Shown: positions 25,992 to 34,909 of the stretch, piece after piece
Layout: every line of letters starts with the position of its first letter
Numbering within the stretch: the first letter of the stretch is position 1
Source of the DNA: an uncultured Coriobacteriaceae bacterium
GTDB lineage: Bacteria; Actinomycetota; Coriobacteriia; Coriobacteriales; Eggerthellaceae
Direction: 5' to 3'
DNA: 59,216 nucleotides
Assembly: GCA_900539675.1 (NCBI GenBank)
Contig: UQDJ01000004.1
Coordinates: 1-59,216 of the forward strand
Translations under genes and position numbers: made by a program
Notes under the pieces: model-generated
What the model saw: only the letters and a program-made list of their open reading frames with translations
Databases searched by the model: none
What the model was told of the DNA's origin: nothing

Positions 25992-27497
25992 ATGAATGAA
26001 ATTAAATGCCCTCATTGTGGTACGGTGTTCCAAGTTGATGAATCGGGGTACGCCGATATTGTTCGCCAGGTGCGCAATTCCGAATTTCAGCGTGAACTTG
26101 CTAAGCGCGAAGAACTTCTGCGTGCCGACAAAGAACAGGCGCTTGCGCTCGAACGCTCTCAGGCACAGGGCAGGCTACAGGAAGAAGTGGCGCACACCAA
26201 GCAAGCACTCCAGCAGGATGTGGCACAACGCGATGCTACCATCACGCAATTAAAAGCGCAGCTCGATGCCCTTACTCGCGAAAAAGAACTCTATGCACAA
26301 CATGCGGTTGCTAACGTCGAGCGCGAACGCGATGCGCTGGCTGCTCAGCTTAAACAGCAACAGACAGCTGCTGCAATGCAACAGCAAAAGTTGGCATCGG
26401 ATTATCAGACGCAAGCAGCGGTCAAAGATCAACGCATAGCTTCATTGGAAGCTCAGCTGGCTAACCAAAAGGATACGTTTGCCGCAGAAAAGGAGCTGGC
26501 GATTACCAAGGCGCAGGCTGAGGCGGAGCGCGAACGCGATGCGCTAGCAGCGCAGGTTCAGCTAAAAGAAGTCGAAAAGGCTCAGTGTGAAAATGAGCTC
26601 AAGGCGCAAATGGCAGAAAAACTTCGTGCCAAAGATGAGTTGATTGCCTACAAGGATCAGGAAATTGAGCGCTATCGCGATATGAAGGCACGCCTTTCTA
26701 CCAAAATGTTGGGTGAAACCTTGGAGCAGCATTGTGAGACGGAATTCAATCGTCTACGCGCCACTGCTTTTCCTCATGCCTATTTTGAAAAAGACAATGA
26801 TGCTTCTCAGGGAAGTAAAGGCGATTATATCTTCCGCGAGATGGACGAAGAGGGCAACGAACTGGTGTCCATCATGTTCGAAATGAAGAATGAACAGGAT
26901 GATTCTACACACCGTCACAAGAATGAAGACTTCTTTAAGAAGCTTGATGCTGATCGCACGAAAAAGGACTGTGAATATGCGGTATTGGTGAGCCTTCTTG
27001 AACCGGACAGCGAACTGTACAATGCGGGTATCGTTGATGTTTCCTATCGCTATCCCAAGATGTATGTCATTCGTCCTCAGTTCTTTATCCCGATGATCAG
27101 TATTTTGCGCAATGCCTCTCAAAGTGCATTGGAGTATAAACAGGAACTAGCTTTGATGCGTCGCCAGAATATTGATATCACCAATTTCGAAAACGAAATG
27201 AACGATTTTAAGCAGCGCTTTGGCCGCAATTATCGTTTGGCAAGCGATAAATTTCGCAAAGCTATCGAAGAAATAGATAAGACCATCGATCATTTGATGA
27301 AGACCAAAGATGCTCTGTTGGGCTCAGAGAATAACTTGCGTTTGGCCAATGAAAAGGCAGAAGCGCTAACCATTAAAAAATTGACGCGTAATAACCCTAC
27401 GATGAAGGCTAAATTTGACGATTTGCACGCTCGTCGCCTGTCAGCAGGCGGCGAGGATGTATTAAATGCTGACGCGGGGGACGATGAGGGGGTATAG
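25992..27497 (+). CDS. DUF2130 protein: zinc-ribbon start, coiled coil, PD-(D/E)XK-like domain
   Basis: 501 residues. It starts with IKCPHCGTVF, half a zinc ribbon. Residues about 30-235 are a long coiled coil with A, Q, E and R heptads. The C-terminal DUF2130 domain (about 245-410) contains GDYIFRE, then IMFEMKNEQDD, where Glu-x-Lys matches the catalytic core of PD-(D/E)XK nucleases, then CEYAVLVSLL and RPQFFIPMI. A second helical region follows. Function is not known for this family; the shape suggests a DNA-associated nuclease-like factor, comparable in layout to RmuC. AAGGAG precedes the ATG. It is followed after three bases by the LOG-family gene, so they are one operon. Confidence 0.85.
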   Translation: MNEIKCPHCGTVFQVDESGYADIVRQVRNSEFQRELAKREELLRADKEQALALERSQAQGRLQEEVAHTKQALQQDVAQRDATITQLKAQLDALTREKELYAQHAVANVERERDALAAQLKQQQTAAAMQQQKLASDYQTQAAVKDQRIASLEAQLANQKDTFAAEKELAITKAQAEAERERDALAAQVQLKEVEKAQCENELKAQMAEKLRAKDELIAYKDQEIERYRDMKARLSTKMLGETLEQHCETEFNRLRATAFPHAYFEKDNDASQGSKGDYIFREMDEEGNELVSIMFEMKNEQDDSTHRHKNEDFFKKLDADRTKKDCEYAVLVSLLEPDSELYNAGIVDVSYRYPKMYVIRPQFFIPMISILRNASQSALEYKQELALMRRQNIDITNFENEMNDFKQRFGRNYRLASDKFRKAIEEIDKTIDHLMKTKDALLGSENNLRLANEKAEALTIKKLTRNNPTMKAKFDDLHARRLSAGGEDVLNADAGDDEGV

Positions 27498-27500
27498 CTT

Positions 27501-28427
27501 ATGTCGAAGAAAGCTAAGAAAAAGAAGACGGATAAAAAGGCCGATCAGGAATTATTTGATCAGCATTTTAAAGATTGCCTAGCCAATGCTCTTGCTGAGG
27601 TGCGTGCTGAAGCGCAGGCTAAGGCTGCCGCGCAGGCTCGAGGAATATCTGGTGATGCTGCCATCCCATCGCATAATCATCGTTCCCCGTTAGGGGAACC
27701 GTATCAGCGTGGTCCAATCATTTTGCGTGGCAAGATGGTGCCCAAAGAAACCACGACGGCAAATCTGATTGCACAGTCTGAAAAAGATACCAAATGGCTC
27801 CACATGGATCCTTGGCGTGTGATGCGTATTCAGGCGGAATTTGTTGATGGTTTCGGAGCGCTCGCTGAAGTGGGACCTGCTGTTGCAGTGTTTGGCTCCG
27901 CGCGTATAGAGCCCACCGATAAGTATTACGAACAGGCTGTATTGGTGGGTGGCCTGTTGGCCAATGCAGGGGTAGCGGTTATCACCGGGGGCGGTCCTGG
28001 CATCATGGAGGCGGCCAATCGCGGCTGTGCTTTGACGCACGGTACGTCTATCGGCTTGGCTATTGAGCTGCCTCATGAAGAAAAGATCAATGACTGGGTT
28101 AACTTAGGCATGACGTTTCGATACTTCTTTGTGCGCAAAACCATGTTCGTGAAGTATTCCCAGGGTGCTATTTTCTTTCCGGGCGGCTTTGGCACGCTAG
28201 ACGAAATGTTTGAAATCCTGGTATTGGTTCAAACGCACAAGATTTCAAACATGCCCATCGTTTTGTTCGGCGTAGAGTTTTGGTCTGGCATGATGGAATG
28301 GATTGAGCAGACACTAGCGGATCGCGGCATGATCGATAGTTTGGACGAAAGTTTGATCGTGCTTACTGACGATCCCGAAGAAGCGGTGCGCATTGCTTTG
28401 GGTGCGACTGCGCCTGAGGGGCAATGA
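27501..28427 (+). CDS. LOG-family (TIGR00730-type) nucleoside-phosphate hydrolase-like protein
   Basis: 308 residues. The first 100 residues are Lys/Ala-rich and probably unstructured (start MSKKAKKKKTDKK). The Rossmann core has AVFGSARI, TGGGPGIMEAANRG and the catalytic PGGFGTLDEMFE (PGGxGTxxE). Family members hydrolyse nucleoside 5'-monophosphates to ribose 5-phosphate and base (cytokinin-activating LOG, PpnN-like). It is translationally coupled to the DUF2130 gene, with GAGGGGG at the junction. It converges with the TcdA-like gene, leaving only 7 bp, and no terminator is visible. Confidence 0.9.
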   Translation: MSKKAKKKKTDKKADQELFDQHFKDCLANALAEVRAEAQAKAAAQARGISGDAAIPSHNHRSPLGEPYQRGPIILRGKMVPKETTTANLIAQSEKDTKWLHMDPWRVMRIQAEFVDGFGALAEVGPAVAVFGSARIEPTDKYYEQAVLVGGLLANAGVAVITGGGPGIMEAANRGCALTHGTSIGLAIELPHEEKINDWVNLGMTFRYFFVRKTMFVKYSQGAIFFPGGFGTLDEMFEILVLVQTHKISNMPIVLFGVEFWSGMMEWIEQTLADRGMIDSLDESLIVLTDDPEEAVRIALGATAPEGQ

Positions 28428-28434
28428 GCGAAGG

Positions 28435-29457
28435 TTACCAATCAATGAGATCTTTCACTACCTCAGCGCCAATGACTAAACCCATTGCGCTGGGAACAAA
28501 GGCGTTTGACCCAGGGGTCGAACGCCTTTTTGTTGGATTTGTACTGCTGGTCTTGGCGGTCAAGTCGTTCGGGATTGTTTGCCGAGCGGACCGAGTTTCG
28601 ACAGCCCGCACCTGAGCTTCTGCCGGCGCCTGAGTTTCGACAGCCCGCACCTGAGCTTCTGCCGGCGCAGCTTTTTCAGTGATAGGCGCTGTTTGTTGTG
28701 TCACGTGAGGTTCACAAGGCACAAGCGGTGCTTCAAGCGAATAGGCAACCTTCAGATGATCAACGCCGCGCTTGCGCAGCTCTTTTCTCATGGTTCGTGC
28801 CAAGGGACACACTGAAGTGTCATAGATGTCGGCGATGCGTAGAGCGGTAGGGTCTGTCTTGTTGCCCGCTCCCATGGCAGAGATAATGGGGGTGCCAGCT
28901 TCTCGAGCGCGCATGATCAAATCGATCTTCGCCGTTATGGTGTCGACGGCATCCACGATGTAGTCGTATTCGGAAAAGGTGAACTGGTCTGCAGTTTGAG
29001 GTAGATAGAAGCATTCATGGATGGTGATGGCACACAAAGGGTTGATATCCAGCAAGCGTTGCTTCATCACCTTGACCTTACTCTTACCAACCGTTGACCA
29101 GGTGGCTATAATCTGGCGGTTTAAGTTGGTAGGATCGACCACGTCATGGTCCACAAGATCGATAGCTCCCACTCCAGTTCGGACGAGCGATTCGGCCACG
29201 TATCCGCCCACGCCGCCTATGCCAAAAATGGCAACACGGGCATTTTGAAGTTTCTCAACAGCGCCATTGCCATACATCATGCGAGTTCGTAGGAACTGAT
29301 CCTGCATACTCGCTTCGGTGGGATTTCTTGGGGCAGGGGAAGAGGGGTAAGCAAGGGAAGAAGGTTCTGCGTCTGAAGCGGCACAAGACAGGGTGTTTTC
29401 GGCGGTACTGTTTAAGCTGTTCTTCTTTGAAGCGGTATACGAAGTCCGGTTGATCAC
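28435..29457 (-). CDS. tcdA: TcdA-like E1/ThiF-family tRNA t6A dehydratase
   Basis: 340 residues. TcdA/CsdL cyclises t6A37 of tRNA to ct6A using ATP. The core has IFGIGGVGGYVAESLVRTG (nucleotide site), DLVDHDVVDPTNLNRQ, DAVDTITAKIDL and SAMGAGNKTDPT. After KVAYSLEAPLVPC, an insertion of about 60 low-complexity residues with a 13-residue duplication splits the core from the C-terminal helix SNAFVPSAMGLVIGAEVV. A 50-residue low-complexity leader precedes the core. GTG at 29457 is chosen because it overlaps the upstream stop in a GTGA and AAAGGA lies six bases upstream; an internal ATG (MQDQFLR) is the alternative. Coupled to the XRE gene. Confidence 0.83.
   Translation of the reverse strand: MINRTSYTASKKNSLNSTAENTLSCAASDAEPSSLAYPSSPAPRNPTEASMQDQFLRTRMMYGNGAVEKLQNARVAIFGIGGVGGYVAESLVRTGVGAIDLVDHDVVDPTNLNRQIIATWSTVGKSKVKVMKQRLLDINPLCAITIHECFYLPQTADQFTFSEYDYIVDAVDTITAKIDLIMRAREAGTPIISAMGAGNKTDPTALRIADIYDTSVCPLARTMRKELRKRGVDHLKVAYSLEAPLVPCEPHVTQQTAPITEKAAPAEAQVRAVETQAPAEAQVRAVETRSARQTIPNDLTAKTSSTNPTKRRSTPGSNAFVPSAMGLVIGAEVVKDLIDW
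28593..28668. repeat. In-frame 39-bp repeat in the tcdA insertion
   Basis: An identical 37-bp segment lies at 28593-28629 and 28632-28668. On the coding strand it encodes two copies of AEAQVRAVET with PAP or QAP between. It is another exact in-frame duplication in a linker. Confidence 0.85.
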
Positions 29458-30506
29458 TTGTTATCCTTTGCCTTGAAGATTAGATCTACAATCCCGCACA
29501 ACAATCCGCCAACTACCCAGGGCATCCAAAAGACGGTCGTCGTGGTTCCAATGGGATTGAAGGAGTCTATATTAGGGGCGCTTGCTATGGGGCCGAAAAG
29601 CATGCCCAATGCCACAATAGTAGCAACAATCATGATGATGCCGCAGATTGCGCCTACTTTCCTAGATTGGCGGTTGCGAGCAACCAGTCCCTCTTTGAGA
29701 GCGTCGTCGATTTCAGAATTGGTTAGGTAGTCCACTTCAGTGGTTTCGGCGATACTTTTATTACGTTCGTCAAGATTAGTCCGCCAGCTCATCATGCCGC
29801 AATAGCTGATCAGGCTTACTCCTAGGGCAAGAAGCGTTAGAAATACGCCGCCGGTCATGGGTTCTAGCGAGGTTTTTTCCATAAGTAACACGCTTGCTAC
29901 TGCCAAAAGAATAATGCCAATTCCTACAATCACGCCTCGCGCAAGCTGCCGGCGTGCGTGAGCGCGCTGCGAGTCGGTATAAAAGTTTTTTATATAGGGA
30001 TGGGCTTTGTTGAAGGCAGCATGTTCGATGCCTGTAGGGATAAAACAGGCCAAGGCAACAAGCGCGCCAATGCAGCAGGCAATAAACGCAAAGGGATCAC
30101 TGAAATCAAGCCCTGGCCAAAAGTCGCCCGACGATACTCTGCTGATGCTGCCATCAATAAAGGCGGCAACTGCAAGGCCAAAGATGGCGGCGAAAATGCC
30201 TATCGCAATGGTGCGTGCAAACTTTCGCATGTGCTCATCCCAGCCCACAACGTCTTGGTTTTGCGTTGTGCTAGGCAGTACGGTTTGCGGAGCGGGCGTG
30301 GTATGGGTGAGATCTCCTTGGACTAAATCATCTAAGGAGCAATCGAATAGTTGGCAAATTTTGATCAATTTGTCCATTTCGGGATACGCACGTTCGGCTT
30401 CCCATTTGGAAACCGCTTGGCGGCTTACGCCAAGAAGCATGGCGAGTTGCTCCTGGGTCATGTTGCGCGTGGAGCGCAAGTGCTGGAGATTGTCTCGGAA
30501 GCTCAT
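29454..30506 (-). CDS. Membrane-anchored XRE-family regulator
   Basis: 350 residues. Residues about 5-60 are an XRE helix-turn-helix: NLQHLRSTRNMTQEQLAML followed by LGVSRQAVSKWE. After a Thr/Pro linker come about six membrane helices arranged in three pairs, with KKT- and charged loops between. DNA-binding proteins with such multi-helix tails occur in Firmicutes and Actinobacteria as presumed membrane sensors. ATG 30506 has AAAGG nine bases upstream. A TATAAT hexamer sits about 30 bp upstream (complement of 30530-30535), but I see no good -35. The downstream tcdA-like gene overlaps by 3 bases (GTGA). Confidence 0.85.
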   Translation of the reverse strand: MSFRDNLQHLRSTRNMTQEQLAMLLGVSRQAVSKWEAERAYPEMDKLIKICQLFDCSLDDLVQGDLTHTTPAPQTVLPSTTQNQDVVGWDEHMRKFARTIAIGIFAAIFGLAVAAFIDGSISRVSSGDFWPGLDFSDPFAFIACCIGALVALACFIPTGIEHAAFNKAHPYIKNFYTDSQRAHARRQLARGVIVGIGIILLAVASVLLMEKTSLEPMTGGVFLTLLALGVSLISYCGMMSWRTNLDERNKSIAETTEVDYLTNSEIDDALKEGLVARNRQSRKVGAICGIIMIVATIVALGMLFGPIASAPNIDSFNPIGTTTTVFWMPWVVGGLLCGIVDLIFKAKDNK

Positions 30507-30948
30507 GGTTATCAACCTTTCATCATTGGTTATTATACGTGACCACTGGTAAGTAGTGTTGCTGGTGTGACATGCCAACCTTCAGTCAAGTCTTAGCATG
30601 CGGTTGACGGCAGAGTCATTCCACCAAGTTTGGGTTTCTTTTTGCAATATACGGTTGCTACCAGAGGTTGCATGCCCAGGTCAGAGGGCTGTTAGACACA
30701 AAGAGTTAGCAAAGCCCACTCAGAGGTGAAAATGCGGCAAATATGAGATGCACCACGCCAAACGATAGAAAGGTTTCATTTCAACAAAAAGCTACTCTGC
30801 TAGTAACAATTGCTTCAGAGTCGGAGTAAGATCCAAAGGTAAAAAGAAAACTTTTGGATATCGGAATACTTTTAGATGCAGGAATACTCTTGAATATTCC
30901 ACGGGATATATCACATTATGTTGAACTCTATGAAAGAAGATGACCCAT
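30507..30948. other. Intergenic region between XRE and DUF6282 genes, one hairpin
   Basis: 442 bp, divergent. A 10-bp stem ATCCAAAGGT (30831-30840) with ACTTTTGGAT (30850-30859) and a nine-A/G loop lies about 90 nt before the DUF6282 start codon. It could be part of a structured leader. No riboswitch family is recognised, and I see no gene in the rest. Confidence 0.5.
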
Positions 30949-31863
30949 ATGACACTTGCTCAAAAAGCTGCTGCTTGGTGGGGTTATGCTCCCGATCATG
31001 ATCATGCTGAACTGAACTTGGAGGGGCGCTTCGATATGCACGTGCATACGGCGCCTGATGTAATTCCTCGCAAGTTTACTGATCTACAGCTGGTAGATCA
31101 GGCGGTTAGTGTCGATGCAGGCGGTGTGGTCTTAAAGGCTCATCATGGCTCTACTGAAGCACGTGCTGCTCTTTGCAATGAATTTATTGAACGCAGTTTT
31201 CCTGGCAGTTTGGTGAAAATATTTGGCAGTGTGGTGTTAAATCAGGATGTGGGCGGTCTTAATCCCTATAAGGTGGACACGGTGCTAAAGCTTGGCGGAA
31301 AAGTGGTGTGGCTGCCTACGCTTGATGCCGAAAATGATTTAAAACATCACGGTAAGCCCACTGACAGAGCGGTTACTGTACTGGATGAAGACGGTAAGCC
31401 TTTGCCAGAACTGATGGAAATCTTGAAGATGATTGCCGATGCACAGGCGGTGCTGGCAACCGGGCATATTTCGCCCAGGGAAAGCTATGCTGTTATCAAA
31501 GCGGCCCGTGAGGTGGGTGTGAACAACATCGTGGTGACCCACCCTGAGTTTTGGGTCGTGGATATGTCGCTTGATCAGCAGCGTCAGTTGATTGATGATT
31601 TTGGCGTGGTTATGGAACGTGTATATAAACAGCCAAATCAAAACGGTGGTGACTGGCTTGATAATCGTGCAACGAACCTTGTGGCTATCAAAGAGCTGGG
31701 CTACAAAAACACACTTATTTCTACTGACTGTGGTCAGCCAAAAAACCAAGAATGGAACGATAGTTTGATGGCGTGTTTGCAGTACTACTTTGAGGGTGGC
31801 GTTACCCTCGAAGAGTTGGACTATATGTCCAAAGAACTGCCCGCCCGTTTGCTTGGGATGTGA
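30949..31863 (+). CDS. DUF6282-type metal-dependent hydrolase-like protein
   Basis: 304 residues. The start is like an amidohydrolase or PHP protein, with an HxH motif in DMHVHTAPDV (near residue 25). Later His/Asp candidates are KAHHGST, ATGHIS, VTHPEFW and STDCGQ, consistent with a metal centre in a TIM barrel. Activity is unknown. ATG 30949 is preferred, with AGAAG nine bases upstream; ATG 30940 directly abuts that site. It has no catabolic neighbours and ends nine bases from the convergent ABC-2 operon. Confidence 0.8.
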   Translation: MTLAQKAAAWWGYAPDHDHAELNLEGRFDMHVHTAPDVIPRKFTDLQLVDQAVSVDAGGVVLKAHHGSTEARAALCNEFIERSFPGSLVKIFGSVVLNQDVGGLNPYKVDTVLKLGGKVVWLPTLDAENDLKHHGKPTDRAVTVLDEDGKPLPELMEILKMIADAQAVLATGHISPRESYAVIKAAREVGVNNIVVTHPEFWVVDMSLDQQRQLIDDFGVVMERVYKQPNQNGGDWLDNRATNLVAIKELGYKNTLISTDCGQPKNQEWNDSLMACLQYYFEGGVTLEELDYMSKELPARLLGM

Positions 31864-31872
31864 CGCGGTGGC

Positions 31873-32700
31873 TTATGAGTGTTCTGCCAAATCGCGCGTG
31901 TCGAAACGTCTATATGTAATAGCCAGACATGCCACTACGACTGCGGCAGCCAAACACGTAAAGGCAATATTGATAGTGCCGTCAATGATGTCGTTTGGCT
32001 CCCAATAGCGCAAGGGTGACAGCACGCGCATAATGCTGCCTGCTAGTGTGCTAGGGTCTAGTCCATCAGACAACACGCAGAAGAAATACGCCACCAACAC
32101 GCTTGCCATGCCGATACGTGATCCTAACTCCAATCGGCTAGCCAGTGCAGCAGCGCAAGCGCCGATGGATAAAAACATGAGCGCGATGGTGAACAGCCAC
32201 ACACTGAACCAGATGATGATATCAAGGGCGTTGTGGCTATCGGTTGGTATATCAAGTGATGCATAAGAGCCATACGATGCAAGTGCATGAATTACGCAGA
32301 AGAGTATGAGATATACCAGTGCTGCCGCAAGCTTACTGGTAAGGATAGATGCGCGGCTTTTTGGGCGGGTGAACAGAAATTCATAGGTGCCATCAGCAGA
32401 TTCGCGTGACACGCACGTGTAGCCCAAATGCGCAGCATATATGGCAATCAGGATGCCCATATAGAATTCGAGAATGGCGAAAAAGCCCGAAAATTCAGCA
32501 ATATTTACGCCACTTCCAAATCCCAAGATAACCAGTACTGGCTTTGGGAAAGCGTCCATAAGCTCCTGAACCATTTCGGTTCCACCGGTGCCTATGCCAG
32601 TGAATTTCATGATGCCAGCTGTCATGAAGGCGATGATGACAACAGCCCAGATGAGGAACACTTTAAAATTGGCGCGTAGTTCTCTTGTAAAGATATTCAT
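31873..32700 (-). CDS. ABC-2 type transporter permease
   Basis: 275 residues with six membrane helices. Typical ABC-2 segment: MNIFTRELRANFKVFLIWAV at the start, and a GYTCVSRESADGTYEFLFTRPKSR motif between helices 2 and 3, which is a feature of BcrB/NatB-like permeases. It is the last gene of a three-gene operon with another permease and an ATPase. AGGAG lies eight bases upstream. Confidence 0.88.
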   Translation of the reverse strand: MNIFTRELRANFKVFLIWAVVIIAFMTAGIMKFTGIGTGGTEMVQELMDAFPKPVLVILGFGSGVNIAEFSGFFAILEFYMGILIAIYAAHLGYTCVSRESADGTYEFLFTRPKSRASILTSKLAAALVYLILFCVIHALASYGSYASLDIPTDSHNALDIIIWFSVWLFTIALMFLSIGACAAALASRLELGSRIGMASVLVAYFFCVLSDGLDPSTLAGSIMRVLSPLRYWEPNDIIDGTINIAFTCLAAAVVVACLAITYRRFDTRDLAEHS

Positions 32701-32769
32701 GCGAAACGCTCCTAAAGGATTTCAAATACGCAGGATCGATAGCCCCATATCTTTTTGGCAGATCTTGTT

Positions 32770-33582
32770 TTATTGAGCAGGCATGTCTTGCATTCGATAA
32801 CGCAGATAGCCCGCTACGAATAGCACCACCGTTATGGCCAGCGCCAGCGCAATCCATTCAGCTTCGAAAGTGCCATTGGCAAGCGCATCATTAATGTCAA
32901 AGTACAGGAAAGGTGCTATAACGCGATAAGATTCTTCGCCGGTTATGGAGGGCAGCGCTGCCAGGACAAATCCTGTAATGCCAACGGCCGTTGCGATGCC
33001 CGACACACTTCGAACGCGCCGCATAAACAGAGCTAAGAATGCGCCTACTGCGCAGAACAGCAGCTGAATGCCTGCAACTGCGCTGGAGGCCAGCATGAGA
33101 TTCGCCAGATCCAGTGAGGCATCGCCCGTCGCAGTATAGAGCAGGGCTACTTCCGCTAAAAACAACACATTTACTATCGCGATGGAAAGGAGACAGACTG
33201 CAAGTTTGCTAACAAATATTCCAGTGCGGCTCTGTGGCTTGGTGAGTAAAAAGTCGGTGCAGTGGTTTTGCTTTTCGCGTGCAAACACGCTCAAGCCCCA
33301 GGCTGCGCCCATGATGGCTCCGGTGAGGGCAAGGTATAAGTAACTGAACTGGAAGAAGCCGCCGTAGCTAAACAGCTGACCTACGCTTTTGATGCCGAAG
33401 AAGGCGGCAAACTCTGGCGACATGCCTGCCATGACAGTTTCTACTTCAGATTGAGCATCTGAATAAATGGGGAAGAATCCCACCATCAAAATTGCGTAGA
33501 GCCCCAGCAAAATAACGAGACCAGAGATAATGCTGCGTGCCTGTTGGCGCAATTCGAAAGCAAAAACATTCACACCAATCAC
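32770..33582 (-). CDS. ABC-2 type transporter permease
   Basis: 270 residues with six membrane helices and the same SVFAREKQNHCTDFLLTKPQSR loop as its partner, so the two derive from duplication and probably form a heterodimer with the ATPase encoded upstream. GTG 33582 is used; GTG 33573 (MNVFAFELRQQ) has better spacing from AGGAG and is an alternative. It begins five bases after the ATPase stop. Confidence 0.87.
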   Translation of the reverse strand: MIGVNVFAFELRQQARSIISGLVILLGLYAILMVGFFPIYSDAQSEVETVMAGMSPEFAAFFGIKSVGQLFSYGGFFQFSYLYLALTGAIMGAAWGLSVFAREKQNHCTDFLLTKPQSRTGIFVSKLAVCLLSIAIVNVLFLAEVALLYTATGDASLDLANLMLASSAVAGIQLLFCAVGAFLALFMRRVRSVSGIATAVGITGFVLAALPSITGEESYRVIAPFLYFDINDALANGTFEAEWIALALAITVVLFVAGYLRYRMQDMPAQ

Positions 33583-33587
33583 GTCTC

Positions 33588-34676
33588 CTATTCGGTCTCA
33601 GACGCGCTCGCAACACTGCTGCTTGTTGGGGTGTTGGCGGTGCCGCCTTCCGTGGCGGGGCTTATCGGGGCTGCATGCGCTCCGCGATACGGTGTATCGT
33701 CATAAGGTGTGGTTTTGCTGCGGGTGCTGCGTGCGCAGTTCATGGAGGCGGTGCCACAGTTCGATGGTGCGTTTGCGTCATCGGTGTAATAGTGCATGAA
33801 TGTTTCTTCCAGCGAAGGTTCGCTTATATCTATATTGGCTAAGTTCAGCGTATTGAGGGCAGCTATCAACGCATTGCAGTCACCTTCGAATAAAAATGAC
33901 GCTTGATTATTGGCGCCATTCAAATCTTTGATGCCAGGTAAGCTAAGCGCACGTATAATTTCGCTCGCTTGTGCCTTGATGGCTAAGGTGACCTCAACAC
34001 GCTTTACCGCAGAGCGAGACAGTTCAGCAATGCTTTGTGTACTTATCAGACGGCCTTCTTTGATAATGGCTACACGATCGCACGTGCGCTGGACTTCTGA
34101 GAGGATGTGGCTTGAGAACAGCACGGTTGCCCCATGCTGGTTTTCTTCTTTAATCAGATCGAAGAAGGTGCGCTGCATTAAGGGGTCAAGGCCGCTGGTA
34201 GGCTCGTCCAGCACGATAAGGCGAGGCGAATGCAAGAGGCCCTGTACAATACCCACTTTCTTCTTGTTGCCTAAACTCATATCTTCAATTTTGCGATTCA
34301 TGTCCAGATCAAGGCGGCTTGCCAGTTCCGTGGCGCGTTGCATGCATGCATCGGGATCTGAATAGAAGCTTGCGGCGTATTTAAGCAAGTCACGAGCGCG
34401 CATGTTGTCGTAATAGAATACTTCTGAGGGTAGATATCCTACTTGCTCCAAAATACGAGTCTTGTCCTTTTCGCAATCCAATCCAAAAATGCGGGCTTCG
34501 CCACTGGTTTTGCGAATCAGACCCAACAGGGTTCGAATAGTGGTCGATTTACCGGCACCATTAGGGCCAATAAAGCCGAATATTTCTCCTTGCTCAACAG
34601 CCATCGTTACATTTTCAATGCCGCGCGCTTTTCCGTAGCGTTTGGTGAGTGATTGAGTTTCAATTGCATATGTCAT
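33588..34676 (-). CDS. ABC-2 exporter ATPase
   Basis: 362 residues. Walker A is GPNGAGKST, signature LGNKKKVGI (weakly conserved), Walker B LIVLDEPTSGLDP and the switch FSSHILSE. After residue 220 there is a C-terminal accessory domain of the multidrug/bacitracin type and a Ser/Thr/Ala-rich unstructured tail of about 55 residues. Such BcrA/NatA-like ATPases export drugs, peptides or sodium. ATG 34676 has GGAGGA six bases upstream. It leads an operon with two ABC-2 permeases. Confidence 0.92.
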   Translation of the reverse strand: MTYAIETQSLTKRYGKARGIENVTMAVEQGEIFGFIGPNGAGKSTTIRTLLGLIRKTSGEARIFGLDCEKDKTRILEQVGYLPSEVFYYDNMRARDLLKYAASFYSDPDACMQRATELASRLDLDMNRKIEDMSLGNKKKVGIVQGLLHSPRLIVLDEPTSGLDPLMQRTFFDLIKEENQHGATVLFSSHILSEVQRTCDRVAIIKEGRLISTQSIAELSRSAVKRVEVTLAIKAQASEIIRALSLPGIKDLNGANNQASFLFEGDCNALIAALNTLNLANIDISEPSLEETFMHYYTDDANAPSNCGTASMNCARSTRSKTTPYDDTPYRGAHAAPISPATEGGTANTPTSSSVASASETE

Positions 34677-34776
34677 AAGTAGTCCTCCTGCACCTTGCGC
34701 GCTTGAGTTCATTGTGCGACCAAGCTTAGACAATTAACTCTTTTTTAGAAGACCTATAAAGAAATATTTATGCCAA

Positions 34777-34792
34777 CCTACCGGTTAGTTTT
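34777..34792. promoter_or_regulatory. Imperfect dyad around CTACCGGTTAG between divergent genes
   Basis: AACCTACCGGTTAGTT is close to its own reverse complement, with a core TACCGGTTA. It sits between the divergent ABC-2 operon and the dipeptidase gene and overlaps the -35 of the plus-strand promoter, so it could be an operator for either. Evidence is symmetry and position only. Confidence 0.3.
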
Positions 34793-34818
34793 GACGGGCA
34801 TCATTCGTGCTGTAAGAT
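34791..34818 (+). promoter_or_regulatory. Promoter of the PepV-like dipeptidase gene
   Basis: TTGACG (34791-34796), 16-bp spacer, TAAGAT (34813-34818). The start codon is about 90 nt downstream. Confidence 0.55.
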
Positions 34819-34909
34819 CAAGTTGATCAGTAACGAATGAGACCTTCATACCTAGAATCAAAAACCTACGATATGCAAGAGCTTTCTTGCATAGTAAGAG
34901 GGGTACATC

